NCBI GenBank assembly: GCA_965223305.1
Contig: CBDCWT010000036.1
Location: 207,299-271,298, forward strand
DNA length: 64,000 nt
Reading direction: 5' to 3'
Origin: CBDCWT01 sp965223305
Lineage (GTDB): Bacteria > Planctomycetota > Planctomycetia > Pirellulales > Pirellulaceae
Below the pieces are notes generated by a model. It saw nothing but the letters and a program-made list of their open reading frames with translations, was not told where the DNA came from and made no database searches. This document shows positions 52,971 through 61,884 of the stretch, in pieces. Position 1 is the first letter of the stretch, and every line of letters starts with the position of its first letter. Made by a program: the position numbers and the translations under genes.

Positions 52971-53029
52971 ACTTTGCTCACCTGCCCGTCGTAGTAGAGG
53001 CATTCGAGGCCAGATCCGCGGGCACATGT

Positions 53030-53235
53030 TTTGAAGTTGCGAGCTTGGCCTCAATCGTAAGCGCGAAGCGTCAGCGAGGGACTAACTTGCGTTGGTACAT
53101 CAACTCCCCCTCGCTGACGCCTTTTGAAGTTGCGCATTTCGCCTCAATCGTAACCCGAAGCGTAAGCGAGGGAACAAGTTGCGATGGTACACCAACTCCC
53201 CCTCGCTGACGCTTCGGGTTCCGAAAAGCGCGACG
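53030..53235. repeat. GAAGCGTCAGCGAGGGA-type repeat pair upstream of CRTAC1
   Basis: Two units lie head to tail: GCGAAGCGTCAGCGAGGGAC near 53061 with CCCTCGCTGACGCCTTTTGA near 53110, and CCCGAAGCGTAAGCGAGGGA near 53154 with CCCTCGCTGACGCTTCGGGT near 53200. TTTGAAGTTGCGCATTTCGC separates them. They contribute an apparent N-terminal extension to the following frame, which I do not accept as coding. Confidence 0.82.
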
Positions 53236-53298
53236 AATTCGACCTCCTGCCCCCTTACCAGCTATGTTCTGGAATTGTCACTGAGAGGAACTCGACCC

Positions 53299-54984
53299 GT
53301 GCAAAGTCGACAAAGCAGATTCAAGAAACTCACGCTCGTCCTCGCGCTCGCTCTGGGGGGATCGCCGGTAGCCGACACGTCGGCTCAGAGTCCCATTCAG
53401 CTTCGCGATGTAACCCAGGAAACGGGCATCGAGTTTCAGCACAACGACGGCAGCAGCGGCCAGAGGTACATTGTCGAGAACATCTGTGCCGGGTTGGCCA
53501 TCTTCGACTACGACGGGGACGGCCTTTCCGACATCTACTTCCTGAACGGTGGAGCGCTGAAAGGAGCGAAATTTGAGACCCCGCCGAAGAATCGGCTTTA
53601 CCGCAACCTGGGTGACTGGAAGTTCGCGGACGTGACTGAGAAGGCAGGAGTGGGTGATACCGGTCACAGTCTGGGCGTGGCGGTTGCCGACTACGACAAC
53701 GATGGTGACTTGGATATCTACGTCAGCAACTACGGACCCAATGTGCTCTACCGCAACAACGGCGATGGGACGTTTACCGACGCGGCTGCTGAAGCGGGTG
53801 TTCAGGATGGCAACAAAGTCGGTTCGGGTGCCTGTTTCTTAGATATGGACGGGGACGGAGACTTGGATCTGTTCGTGTCCAGCTACGTTCAGTTTGACTA
53901 TGCGAACCACCGAATCAAGACTCGCGCCGGTATCCCCTCCTATCCTGGGCCGCTGGAGTTCACTCCGGAAGTCGACACTTTGTATCGCAACAACGGAGAT
54001 GGCACATTCGCAGACGTGAGTAAGGAGGCGGGCATTGCTGCCTATCCGGGAACCGGCATGGGCGTGGTTGCCTGTGACTTCGACAACGATGGCGACATGG
54101 ACATCTTCGTGGGTAACGACGTGATGCAGAACTTTCTGTTTCAGAACGACGGAACTGGCAAGTTCGAAGAAAACTCGCTTCTTTGTGGGGTCGCACTCGA
54201 TCTCGGTGGAACCCCGCAGGGAAGTATGGGGGTTGCTTGCTCAGACTATGACAACGACGGCCTCTTCGATTTTCATGTGACGACAGCCGCAAAAGAGTAC
54301 TCCACCTTGTATCGCAACACAGGAGATGGGCTGCTGGAGGACGTGACCCGCCCCAGCGGAGGAGGGCTCGGTACTCTGCCACACGTCGCCTGGGGAAACA
54401 GCTTCGTTGACTTCGACAACGACGGTGACCGTGATTTGTTCATTGCCTGCGGGCACTTCGACGACAATGCGGAGCTGCGCGACAACACCACCGCTCACAA
54501 GGTCCGTAATATCCTGCTGATGCAGGAGGACGGGAAGTTCGTCGATGTTTCCGCGAAAAGCGGGGATGGATTGACCCCGCAATTCAGCAGCCGCGGGGCA
54601 GCTTTCGGCGACCTCGACAACGACGGGGATTTAGATGGGGTGATCGTCAACTCGAGGAGCAAACCGACACTGCTCCGGAATGAATCGGCCGGTGGGAACC
54701 ACTGGATCCAGGTGCGGTTGGTGGGAAAGCGTGGCACGCGGGATCTCGAGGGGGTTGGCGCGCGAGTCCGCGTGGTCGCCGGTGACTTGACCCAGGTCGA
54801 CGAAGTGCACAGCGGCCGAGGATATCAGAGCCACTACGGTGCTCGGCTGCACTTCGGCTTGGGAAGTCGCACCCACGTCGATCGCATCGAAGTTACTTGG
54901 ATGGGCGGCGCCAAGCAGACAATAGAAGCGCCCCAGGTCGATCAACTGGTGGAGATCAAAGAAGAGATCACAGAAAACGAATAG
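53299..54984 (+). CDS. CRTAC1 family secreted beta-propeller (FG-GAP plus ASPIC/UnbV)
   Basis: A 561-residue protein from a GTG at 53299 with GAGAGGA 9 bp upstream (MQSRQSRFKKLTLVLALAL); the longer ATG frame at 53179 is repeat-derived. A signal peptide ends near VADTSAQS. CRTAC1 features are LRDVTQETGIEFQHNDGSSG, blades FDYDGDGLSDIYFLNG, ADYDNDGDLDIYVSNYGPN, LDMDGDGDLDLFVSSY and CDFDNDGDMDIFVGND, and a C-terminal ASPIC/UnbV domain (LEGVGARVRVVAGD, SGRGYQSHYGARLHFGLG, VTWMGGAKQ). It is a clear paralogue of the protein at 45748-47409. All key Ca-binding loops are intact. The function is unknown; it is extracellular or periplasmic. Confidence 0.92.
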   Translation: MQSRQSRFKKLTLVLALALGGSPVADTSAQSPIQLRDVTQETGIEFQHNDGSSGQRYIVENICAGLAIFDYDGDGLSDIYFLNGGALKGAKFETPPKNRLYRNLGDWKFADVTEKAGVGDTGHSLGVAVADYDNDGDLDIYVSNYGPNVLYRNNGDGTFTDAAAEAGVQDGNKVGSGACFLDMDGDGDLDLFVSSYVQFDYANHRIKTRAGIPSYPGPLEFTPEVDTLYRNNGDGTFADVSKEAGIAAYPGTGMGVVACDFDNDGDMDIFVGNDVMQNFLFQNDGTGKFEENSLLCGVALDLGGTPQGSMGVACSDYDNDGLFDFHVTTAAKEYSTLYRNTGDGLLEDVTRPSGGGLGTLPHVAWGNSFVDFDNDGDRDLFIACGHFDDNAELRDNTTAHKVRNILLMQEDGKFVDVSAKSGDGLTPQFSSRGAAFGDLDNDGDLDGVIVNSRSKPTLLRNESAGGNHWIQVRLVGKRGTRDLEGVGARVRVVAGDLTQVDEVHSGRGYQSHYGARLHFGLGSRTHVDRIEVTWMGGAKQTIEAPQVDQLVEIKEEITENE

Positions 54985-55133
54985 AGGTTCCATTCAAACA
55001 GCGCTGCCGACGTTCCGCCGCCATCCGATCGCAGCCAAACTCACCAGACGTAGCCGAACTCGCCAGAGTTTGGCTTGGTGGGCTGCATGAAGCGTAAGCT
55101 GCACCCACCTCCGAGGAGGTCGTGCAGCTTTTA

Positions 55134-55309
55134 ACCCGAATTATTCATGAGCGATCTGCTGCGAGGTCGTAAGTCCATCCGTGGCTTCGTCATGCTTCAC
55201 AATTCTCCCTCGACGTATTGCTTCAATACGCCTGCGGAAGAATTGCTCGCCTTCCTTGCCACGAACGTACTTACAACCTCTCGCCACGATCTTCATGAAT
55301 AATCCGGGT
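55134..55309 (-). repeat. 176-bp TA-flanked palindromic element, copy 4 (inverted)
   Basis: Full-length copy in the opposite orientation to the other three, flanked by TA at 55132-55133 and 55310-55311. The rest of the 700-bp gap at 54985-55682 holds two GTAGCCGAACTCGCCAGAG units (55050, 55455), a reverse one (55502-55525), and a TCTCCCCTCGGGGAGGGTCG stretch near 55341 that recurs at 58515. No gene is evident there. Confidence 0.85.
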
Positions 55310-55312
55310 TAA

Positions 55313-55525
55313 GTTAGTGCGTGATTTCGTGTTTCTTCACTCTCCCCTCGGGGAGGGTCGGCCCAAAGGGCCGGAGAGGGGGAATCCCTCCCCGACGCTA
55401 CGCGTCGGTTTCGCTGGGGAACCGTGGGCTAACGCCCAGCGGCTAATTTGGAGCGTAGCCGAACTCGCCAGAGTTTGGCCGAATCGGGCAGGTCCACCAA
55501 ACCAAACTCTGGCGAGTTCGGCTAC
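55313..55525. repeat. Composite repeat unit also present at 58490-58666
   Basis: The series TAGTGCGTGATTTCG, CTCTCCCCTCGGGGAG, GGCCCAAAGGGCCGGAGAGG, CGTCGGTTTCGCT, ACCGTGGGCTAACGCC and GTAGCCGAACTCGCCAGAG appears here and again at 58490-58666 in the same orientation. The last 24-bp unit forms a perfect inverted pair (55455-55478 and 55502-55525). It is non-coding and strongly foldable. Confidence 0.8.
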
Positions 55526-55682
55526 AAGAAAGTCCTGGAGACGAATATCGGCAACTTGTTGCTTTGCATCGCGTCACCTCTGCGGCGACGGTTTTGACAA
55601 CTGTCCGATCAGCATTCAGAATAAGCACCACGGCTATCGTGAGCCGTGAAAATCAGATGAGGGAAGACCCAAGGAGCGAAAC

Positions 55683-56432
55683 ATGACGACCGACCGGCAG
55701 GGCGCAGCGAACTATGAGGGGGACATCGGCCCCGCCAAAACGAACACCTGGCAATCGGGTGCGCGGGGTGGAATCATCGTTGCGCTGTTGAGTGGCATCC
55801 TCGTATTTCTGATTCTGCAACAGATACACCCGGTCTTTCAGCCTCCAGAGGGTGCCGAGAACGCGTTTGGGATTCTCCCGGCGGAAGTACAGGCCGACCT
55901 GGACAAGAAGAACGCCATCTTCGTGGTCTCGCTATTGGGGGGCCTGATTGCCGCCGGAGTCGCAGTTGCCGAGGGGCTGGCCCGCAAGTCGATTGCCACG
56001 GCGTTGGTTGCGGGCCTCGGCTGTGCCGCGGTGGGCGCGGTGATCGGAGCCCTGGCGGGTTACCTGGGGAACATGTTCTTCGCTCACTACAAGACGGAGC
56101 AGACGGTTACGGACCTGGGCGTCGCCGTGCGCGTCTACGGCGCGATGTTCGCCCTGATGGGAGGTGGAATCGGCCTGGCTGCGGGCGTTTTCCTGGGCCG
56201 TCCCCTCAGTACGGCCGTGAACTGCTTGGCCGGCGGCCTGCTGGCGGGCCTGTTGAGCGGTCTGGCCTATCCGGTGCTGTGCGCCCTGGCGGTGCCAACG
56301 GCCGACACGAACGTGTTGATCCCCGTAGGAGGCGGTGAGCGTTTCCTGTGGTGTGGAATCACGGCGGCCATCATCGGTGGACTGATCCCTGCACTCGCCG
56401 GGGGAAGCAAGAAGTCCAAGGCCGAGTCATAG
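55683..56432 (+). CDS. Multi-pass membrane protein of unknown function
   Basis: A 249-residue protein starting MTTDRQGAANYEGDIGPAKT, with AGGAGCG upstream. A polar N-terminus is followed by about six hydrophobic, glycine-rich segments, for example GIIVALLSGILVFLILQQIH, AIFVVSLLGGLIAAGVAVAEGLA and AGLGCAAVGAVIGALAGYLGNMFF. The C-terminus is basic (GGSKKSKAES). I do not recognise a family. It is probably an inner-membrane protein without an enzymatic motif. It stands alone, convergent with the multiheme cytochrome gene and 23 bp from it. Confidence 0.8.
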   Translation: MTTDRQGAANYEGDIGPAKTNTWQSGARGGIIVALLSGILVFLILQQIHPVFQPPEGAENAFGILPAEVQADLDKKNAIFVVSLLGGLIAAGVAVAEGLARKSIATALVAGLGCAAVGAVIGALAGYLGNMFFAHYKTEQTVTDLGVAVRVYGAMFALMGGGIGLAAGVFLGRPLSTAVNCLAGGLLAGLLSGLAYPVLCALAVPTADTNVLIPVGGGERFLWCGITAAIIGGLIPALAGGSKKSKAES

Positions 56433-56455
56433 CGGCGGACGTTGTAACGTCGCGA

Positions 56456-58429
56456 TCACTCCGCCAAGTTCACGGGCCGATCGTCGCGCTGCTGGAGGAG
56501 CCGAAAGACTGCCTCTAGCTGTAGCTGATTGGCTTCGTCGAACAGGAGTTCGGGACCGTGACGGGCGCCGGTTGTTCGCTGAAGTTCGCTCCATAGCCGC
56601 ACCGCTTGCTGACGAGCTGCACTGCGTTGCGAGGGAGCACCCACGTAGTCGTAGGTGAAGTCCTCGAAGCCGGGGAGCTGCTTGAGGGATCGCTGCGTGA
56701 CAAAGCGAACCGCGTCGTAGGGATCTTCGAGCAGTTGAGCGAGGAAGGGCGCCTGCCAATCGTCCCCAGAGGCTTCCAGCGCCGGCTTCCATCCCATACT
56801 CCAGGCAACCAGAGCTCGCTGCCCCGCGTCGCCGCGGAGTAGCCACAACACCGATGATGCGACTGCCTTTTGGTCTGCTGCTAATTCAGGTGTCTCCATC
56901 TGGTACCAGCGCCGCAGATGCTCGGCCGTCCAGCTAGCCGTGCGGTCGAGATGGCAGAGGTTGCAGGCGTTTGGCCGTCCAGCCAGCAGGTTGTCCGCCG
57001 CGACGCTGGGGACGGTGATTTCGTGACTGCGAATGGCCTTAAGCAGACCATAAGTGGTGTGCGGCATGTGGCAATTGACACAGCGGGAACCTGACGACTC
57101 GGCCGCGTGATAGGTGTGTTGGTCGCCGTAGTGGTCAGGTTCATGGCAATCCAGGCAGACCGCATCGCCGCCTAAGTGCTCGTTGAGCTGATCGTTTGCC
57201 CACTCCTCTAGTGGTCTTGGGTTTGTTTCAGCGGGGTGGAGCTCGTGGCACGACAAACACGAGAGTTCTCCCCGTTGGAAGCAACTCGACTCGACCAAGC
57301 CATTGAACTCCCGACCGCTGATCCGAACCATCCCGTCAGGCCAATACTGATCGATCATGTACTGGTCGGTCTCATCACCGATGTACTTTTGCAGATGAGC
57401 CCGGCTTTCCGCATTTTCCCTCACGACCAAACGGGACTCAGCGAGGTCATCTCCCGGTCGAAAATGTTGGCCGTGTACTTGGGACGCCACAAAACTCGGC
57501 GTGTCCAACGGTGTATTGATGCTGTGGCACTGCCCGCAGACTTCAGAGGCGCGGTCATGGGTCAGATGGACTGGGTTCACAATCGGATCTTCTTGGTCCG
57601 CCGGAAGTTCTCCGGCTCGGCGCAGGGCCACATGCCGTTCGGCCGGCCCGTGACACGCTTCACACGCAATCCCAAACTCAGCGACCCGCGAATCCCATTC
57701 CCCCTGGGGATTCGGCCGCGGCTGGCCATGCGTGGCGTGGCAGGCGATGCACGTCTTGTTCCATCGCCCGGTCTCGGCGCCGAAGGGAGCTGGCGGCATT
57801 AAGAAGGCCGCATCACGAGGAACCCACTGATTGGTTTCTCTGATGAAGGCAATCGGCAGTTGACCAACCGTCTTGGACCGACCGGTGGGATACCAATAGA
57901 CCTGCATGTGATGCGAGCCCGTGGTCATCACGATCGGGACGGTGACCCGCTCGCCGGCCGTTGCTGCGTCCGGATCATCCATCTCGACCCAACAGACGTC
58001 GCGGTTGCGAGTCAGCCGGTAGGTCCTGCCCTGCGCCATCACCTGGACGTTGTCGAAATCCCCGATCACCGCGGCTGGAGTCGCTACTTGTGTCATCTTG
58101 CGGTGGTAGGACGACCACCAGGTGGTGTGGTTGTGTGGATGGCACTCCTGACAAGTTTCCGACGAGATGTAGCCGTCGATTTCTACCTGTTCGGGCCGCA
58201 GCGGTTCAAGTTGGGCTAACTCGATCGGCGGGAGCTGTGAGGACTGGCTGTCGAGATCGGCGGTCGGCGGCGTCAGCGGTTCGTCGTCAGGTCGCCCTAC
58301 GCCCAGCAACACCGCAACGCCGAGTGCTACGAGAGCTCCGGCAGCAGTCGCAGCAACGCGCGATCGCTTGCGAATCAGCCACCAGACGGCCACACCACAG
58401 CAGATGGAGATAAAGATGGACATAATCAT
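56456..58429 (-). CDS. Octaheme-type multiheme cytochrome c with HEAT-like tail
   Basis: A 657-residue protein. An N-terminal membrane segment (MIMSIFISICCGVAVWWLI) precedes a short linker and a second hydrophobic stretch. Eight CxxCH heme sites are visible: TCQECH, TCIACH, ACEACH, VCGQCH, SCLSCH, VCLDCH, RCVNCH and ACNLCH. They lie in a cytochrome c554/NrfA-like arrangement, with many free histidines. After residue about 520, helical repeats resemble HEAT (EDPYDAVRFVTQRSLKQLPG). It likely faces the periplasm and moves electrons; a substrate-reducing activity cannot be told from sequence. It is the strongest redox gene of the 40-63 kb block. Confidence 0.92.
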   Translation of the reverse strand: MIMSIFISICCGVAVWWLIRKRSRVAATAAGALVALGVAVLLGVGRPDDEPLTPPTADLDSQSSQLPPIELAQLEPLRPEQVEIDGYISSETCQECHPHNHTTWWSSYHRKMTQVATPAAVIGDFDNVQVMAQGRTYRLTRNRDVCWVEMDDPDAATAGERVTVPIVMTTGSHHMQVYWYPTGRSKTVGQLPIAFIRETNQWVPRDAAFLMPPAPFGAETGRWNKTCIACHATHGQPRPNPQGEWDSRVAEFGIACEACHGPAERHVALRRAGELPADQEDPIVNPVHLTHDRASEVCGQCHSINTPLDTPSFVASQVHGQHFRPGDDLAESRLVVRENAESRAHLQKYIGDETDQYMIDQYWPDGMVRISGREFNGLVESSCFQRGELSCLSCHELHPAETNPRPLEEWANDQLNEHLGGDAVCLDCHEPDHYGDQHTYHAAESSGSRCVNCHMPHTTYGLLKAIRSHEITVPSVAADNLLAGRPNACNLCHLDRTASWTAEHLRRWYQMETPELAADQKAVASSVLWLLRGDAGQRALVAWSMGWKPALEASGDDWQAPFLAQLLEDPYDAVRFVTQRSLKQLPGFEDFTYDYVGAPSQRSAARQQAVRLWSELQRTTGARHGPELLFDEANQLQLEAVFRLLQQRDDRPVNLAE

Positions 58430-58479
58430 CCATTTTACGCCATGTCGGGCCGCAGCTTAAGCGGCAGTCGCCGCAGGGG

Positions 58480-58975
58480 GCTCCCTAACTTAGTGCGAGA
58501 TTTCGTCTTTCCTCACTCTCCCCTCGGGGAGAGTCGGCCCAAAGGGCCGGAGAGGGGGGAGCCCCCCCTCGACGCTATCGCGTCGGTTTCGCTCAGGAAC
58601 CGTGGGCTAACGCCGGCTAACGCCCAGCGGCTGATTTGGAGCGTAGCCGAACTCGCCAGAGTTTGGCGGATTGCAACATGCCACGCAGCAGGCGGTGGGC
58701 CGGAACAAGCTGCGCCAGCAGCTATCCCTGTGCCTACGATTTCCCACGCCGCGCTGTTCCGGCAACACCGGTTTGATGCGTTGCGTCGCCGGAACAGCGC
58801 GGCGATCACAGAGTGTGAAGCCAGAGCTCTCCCGCCGCTTGTTCCGGCCTGCTTTCTCGCGAACGGAGGACGGCCATCAGCCGGAATGCGTTAGCATCCG
58901 GTTTTGGGATGAACCGTGGGCTAATGCCCAGCGGCTGATTTGGAGCGTAGCCGAACTCGCCAGAGTTTGGCGGAT
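58480..58975. repeat. Repeat-filled gap between the multiheme and DUF1559 genes
   Basis: The 650-bp gap contains no supported gene. It holds the composite unit shared with 55313-55525, two GTAGCCGAACTCGCCAGAG units (58643-58666, 58947-58970), and GCGTTAGCATCCGG / CCGTGGGCTAA units at about 58600 and 58888. Open frames in it are repeat-derived. Confidence 0.8.
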
Positions 58976-59003
58976 TACCGCACGCCACGCTGGCAGCTTC
59001 CGC

Positions 59004-59042
59004 AAAAAGAAAAGCCCCCGAGAGCACAGGCTCTCGGGGGCT
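59004..59042 (-). terminator. Rho-independent terminator of the DUF1559 gene
   Basis: A perfect 12-bp stem (AGCCCCCGAGAG at 59013-59024 with CTCTCGGGGGCT at 59031-59042) has a 6-base loop and is followed on the minus strand by TTTTCTTTT. It ends 40 bp after the DUF1559 stop codon. Confidence 0.92.
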
Positions 59043-59081
59043 GCAGTTGTCGATACCGGCCCGTCGGGCCGCTAACTACAC

Positions 59082-60194
59082 TTACTCAAGGAACGTCGGC
59101 TCGGAACCGTCTTTCGTGCCCAAAGCACCCCAGACGCCGTAGACGCTTGCCTTGAAGTTACTGATCGAAGGACCGGGCACCGAAGTGTCACCGACTTCGA
59201 CCGTGTTGGAGATGAAGCGGAGTGAGCCATCCGCCATCGCCAGATTCACACCACCTGGGTGGAAGCTGTCCGGCGGGAAGATACCCCACTGCCACTCACC
59301 ACGACCATTAGCACACTGCGGCGAGTTCGGCGGCAACACCGTGGTGAAGCCGACCATCATCGCATAACCGCAGTACAGCGATTGGCCACGACGCTGATGG
59401 CTCGTCGGATAGTTTCCGATGACCGTCGCGTTGGGACCGCGGGTCGCCAAGCAAGCGGAGGGATTGTTGTCCAACCCGCTGACGATCGTGTAACAACCGT
59501 GCAGCGTGTTACAGGCCGGACCACCCCAAGCCGTCTGAATGGTACTCTCGCTCAAGAAGGCCGTGTTGCTCGTGCCGTCTTTGCAGTCACGAATCGACGT
59601 ACCCTTAATGTGCGAGAACATACCGCGGTTGTTCCGCTGGTTGTGGTTGTTCTTGATCGAGTCGCCAACAGAACCGAAGTAGTTGTTCTTCGCTGTGCTG
59701 TTCTCGCCAGAACGAATACCACGACCGTCCGAGGGACAAAGAGCAGAGCTGATCTTTGTCCGATAAGCATAGTAACCACTCCACAGCCCGTGGGCACCGC
59801 CGCGCCCGGTCGGAACTGCTGCCGTGTTGCTGAGCGGACCGCCTTCACGAACTCGATCATACAGAGCTGTTTGATCGTAGAAAGGCAGTGAATTCATCAG
59901 CCAACTGGCACGGTTACCGTTGTGCAGTCTCCAGTTACCCGAACCCCAGTTACCCGGCGGTTGGGTCGTCCCGACGCTGTTCGGCGGAAACGTCTTATAA
60001 GCGTCGTGATAGTTGTGGAGTGCCAACGCAAGTTGCTTCATGTTGTTCGTGCACTGCATGCGCCTGGCCGCTTCGCGCGCAGATTGCACGGCGGGTAGCA
60101 ACAGACCCACCAAGATGCCGATGATGGCAATGACGACCAGCAATTCGACCAGCGTGAAGCCATGACGACTTCGTCGCCCAGAACGGTACATCAT
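59082..60194 (-). CDS. DUF1559 (SBP_bac_10) pseudopilin-like protein
   Basis: A 370-residue protein using the ATG at 60194 (MMYRSGRRSRHGFTLVELL), with GGAGGG 6 bp upstream; the 23 extra codons upstream are not used. It has a type IV prepilin cleavage site and helix (GFTLVELLVVIAIIGILVGLL), then AVQSAREAARRMQCTNNMKQL and LALHNYHD. The C-terminal H-X9-DG signature is FHPGGVNLAMADGS. This is one of the large planctomycete family of pseudopilin-like proteins, thought to be processed by a prepilin peptidase and exposed at the envelope. A sigma70-like promoter lies about 100 bp upstream and a strong terminator follows, so it is a single-gene unit. Confidence 0.95.
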   Translation of the reverse strand: MMYRSGRRSRHGFTLVELLVVIAIIGILVGLLLPAVQSAREAARRMQCTNNMKQLALALHNYHDAYKTFPPNSVGTTQPPGNWGSGNWRLHNGNRASWLMNSLPFYDQTALYDRVREGGPLSNTAAVPTGRGGAHGLWSGYYAYRTKISSALCPSDGRGIRSGENSTAKNNYFGSVGDSIKNNHNQRNNRGMFSHIKGTSIRDCKDGTSNTAFLSESTIQTAWGGPACNTLHGCYTIVSGLDNNPSACLATRGPNATVIGNYPTSHQRRGQSLYCGYAMMVGFTTVLPPNSPQCANGRGEWQWGIFPPDSFHPGGVNLAMADGSLRFISNTVEVGDTSVPGPSISNFKASVYGVWGALGTKDGSEPTFLE

Positions 60195-60297
60195 ACGTCC
60201 CTCCAGTAAAGAAAAAAGGATGAGATCACAAGTGCCTGACAGGGCACTCGCCTGACAGGCCAATCCCCCTGTGACTGCTCCAAGTCACGTAACCCCT

Positions 60298-60325
60298 CTT
60301 TTACACCATCACTTTCCAATGTCAA
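60298..60325 (-). promoter_or_regulatory. Sigma70-like promoter for the DUF1559 gene
   Basis: On the minus strand TTGACA (60325-60320) is followed after 16 bp by TAAAAG (60303-60298). This lies about 100 bp before the DUF1559 start, within an AT-rich stretch. A short GCCTGACAGGC palindrome lies in the leader near 60250. Nothing else is evident in the 60330-60636 gap. Confidence 0.5.
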
Positions 60326-60636
60326 AACGAATTCTACAGAAAATTTTCCGTTTTTTTTGATTATGCGCGAACAATTCCGCACTTGCCGCAGAACCCGATG
60401 CCCATTCTACGAATGTCCAGGAGAAGTAAACCCCACCAAAGAGGGGGTCATGCAATGCTTTTTGGGCCCACGGAGCCGGAAGCGACTCGGCGTGGCCCCC
60501 CGATTTCGCCGGCGGTGAATGGGCAGCGTGGCTGTGGTAATTGACACTTTCCCGGGGAATCTCCCCCTGTTTCGAATGTTAGATCCGCTGAAAGGACGAT
60601 CTCTTGCAATCCAGCACTTCGGCGTTTGCGGAGACC

Positions 60637-61779
60637 CTACTGCAGCATCTCATAGATTTCCCGGTAGCGAAGCTCTTTGGGCCGCAGGTCAATGGCTCGC
60701 TGCAGGGCCGCTCGAGCCTCGGTTAGCTCGCCGAGTCGTCCTCGCAAGACTCCGGCGTTCACCCAATGGTCGGGATTTGTCGGAGCGAGCTGGCAAAGCT
60801 GCTCAGCGATCAGCAGCCCGTCGCGATCCCGCTGCTGGTCGTCATACAGCTCAAGCAGTGCCTTGCGGCACTCGAAGTGCCCCGAGTCCAGATGAGCGGC
60901 CTTCCGCCACATCTCCTCTGCCTTGGGCTCGTCCGAGTAGGCGTGGTAGGCTTGGCCGCTTTCCCAGAGAGTCTTGACCAGCAGATCTCGCAACCAATCC
61001 GTATCTTGATACCTGCGTGAGTCCTCAATGATGTCTGCGTCTTGGGGCTTGTGCTTCAAGAACTGCTCCAAGCACCGCTTGGCTTTTTCGGTGTCACCTA
61101 GCCGCTTGTACAACTTCGCCAAACTGTAATTCGCCGTCGATAACGCGCTGGGTTCGTCCGGATAGTTGGCGATCATCACCTCGAACGCCCATTTTGCGTT
61201 TTCGAGCTCACCTTTCTCCCCGTAGCAGTGACCTAGATTCAAAACGGCCTTGGGGGTCGCTTTGCCATCTTCCATATACCGCCGCAGTACCTCGATGGCC
61301 TCATCGAAGCGGCGTGATGCCATCAGAGACTCGGCCAGCAGCGGTGGCGCGTGCGGGTCCGTCGGTGCCAGACGAATTGCCTCGCGAAACAGCTTGGCGG
61401 CAAGCTGATGGTCCGCTCCGTCCTTGGCGATCTGCCCCAAAGCGAAATAGGCGTTGGCGAACTCGGCATCGACCTGTGCAGCCCGCTGCCAGAGCTCTTT
61501 AGCCTGATCGGTCCGGCCCAAGCTGTACTCCACTCGAGCGGCCACCGCGAGTGACTCGGTCCGGTTCGGGTAGGCCTCAACCAGTTCAGCCGCCGTCCGC
61601 AGAGTCTCCTGCCGAAGTTCGTCGGAGCTGGCTCCCTCGACAAAAGCAGGTTCGTCGAAGACCCACTGGCGACCCACGTTAGTCGAAGAGGGCCAGTAGG
61701 CGCGGGCGGCGAGGACCAACACGGCGACTACGGCGAGCAGCAGCAGGCTCCGGGTTTTCCAGTTCATAGGATTTGCCAC
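60637..61779 (-). CDS. Membrane-anchored TPR protein
   Basis: A 380-residue protein from GTG at 61779 (MANPMNWKTR) or ATG at 61767. One anchor (SLLLLAVVAVLVLAARAYW) is followed by TPR helices: RVEYSLGRTDQAKELWQRAAQVDAEFANAYFALGQIAKDGAD, AKWAFEVMIANYPDEPSALSTANYSLAKLYKRLGD and the final GRLGELTEARAALQRAIDLRPKELRY. It resembles the other two TPR scaffolds in this block. It lies downstream of a lipoprotein gene but is separated from it by a strong terminator, so it probably has its own promoter. The function is unknown. Confidence 0.87.
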   Translation of the reverse strand: MANPMNWKTRSLLLLAVVAVLVLAARAYWPSSTNVGRQWVFDEPAFVEGASSDELRQETLRTAAELVEAYPNRTESLAVAARVEYSLGRTDQAKELWQRAAQVDAEFANAYFALGQIAKDGADHQLAAKLFREAIRLAPTDPHAPPLLAESLMASRRFDEAIEVLRRYMEDGKATPKAVLNLGHCYGEKGELENAKWAFEVMIANYPDEPSALSTANYSLAKLYKRLGDTEKAKRCLEQFLKHKPQDADIIEDSRRYQDTDWLRDLLVKTLWESGQAYHAYSDEPKAEEMWRKAAHLDSGHFECRKALLELYDDQQRDRDGLLIAEQLCQLAPTNPDHWVNAGVLRGRLGELTEARAALQRAIDLRPKELRYREIYEMLQ

Positions 61780-61814
61780 GAATGGCGGGCGGCTTGTGAA
61801 ATCCCTCGATCAAC

Positions 61815-61853
61815 AAAAAACTCTGCTTCGACGCATCGCGTCGAAGCAGAGTT
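61815..61853 (-). terminator. Rho-independent terminator of the lipoprotein gene
   Basis: A perfect 15-bp stem (AACTCTGCTTCGACG at 61819-61833 with its complement at 61839-61853) with loop CATCG is followed on the minus strand by a T run ending near 61815. It begins about 30 bp after the lipoprotein stop codon. Confidence 0.92.
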
Positions 61854-61884
61854 TTGCTCCTGCCGGCGATTCGCCTAGGCAATT

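Noticed and set aside
52968..53209. Small ORF after the TMTC-like gene
   Set aside because: Its sequence comes from the GAAGCGTCAGCGAGGGA repeats; the ATGA overlap at its start is probably chance.
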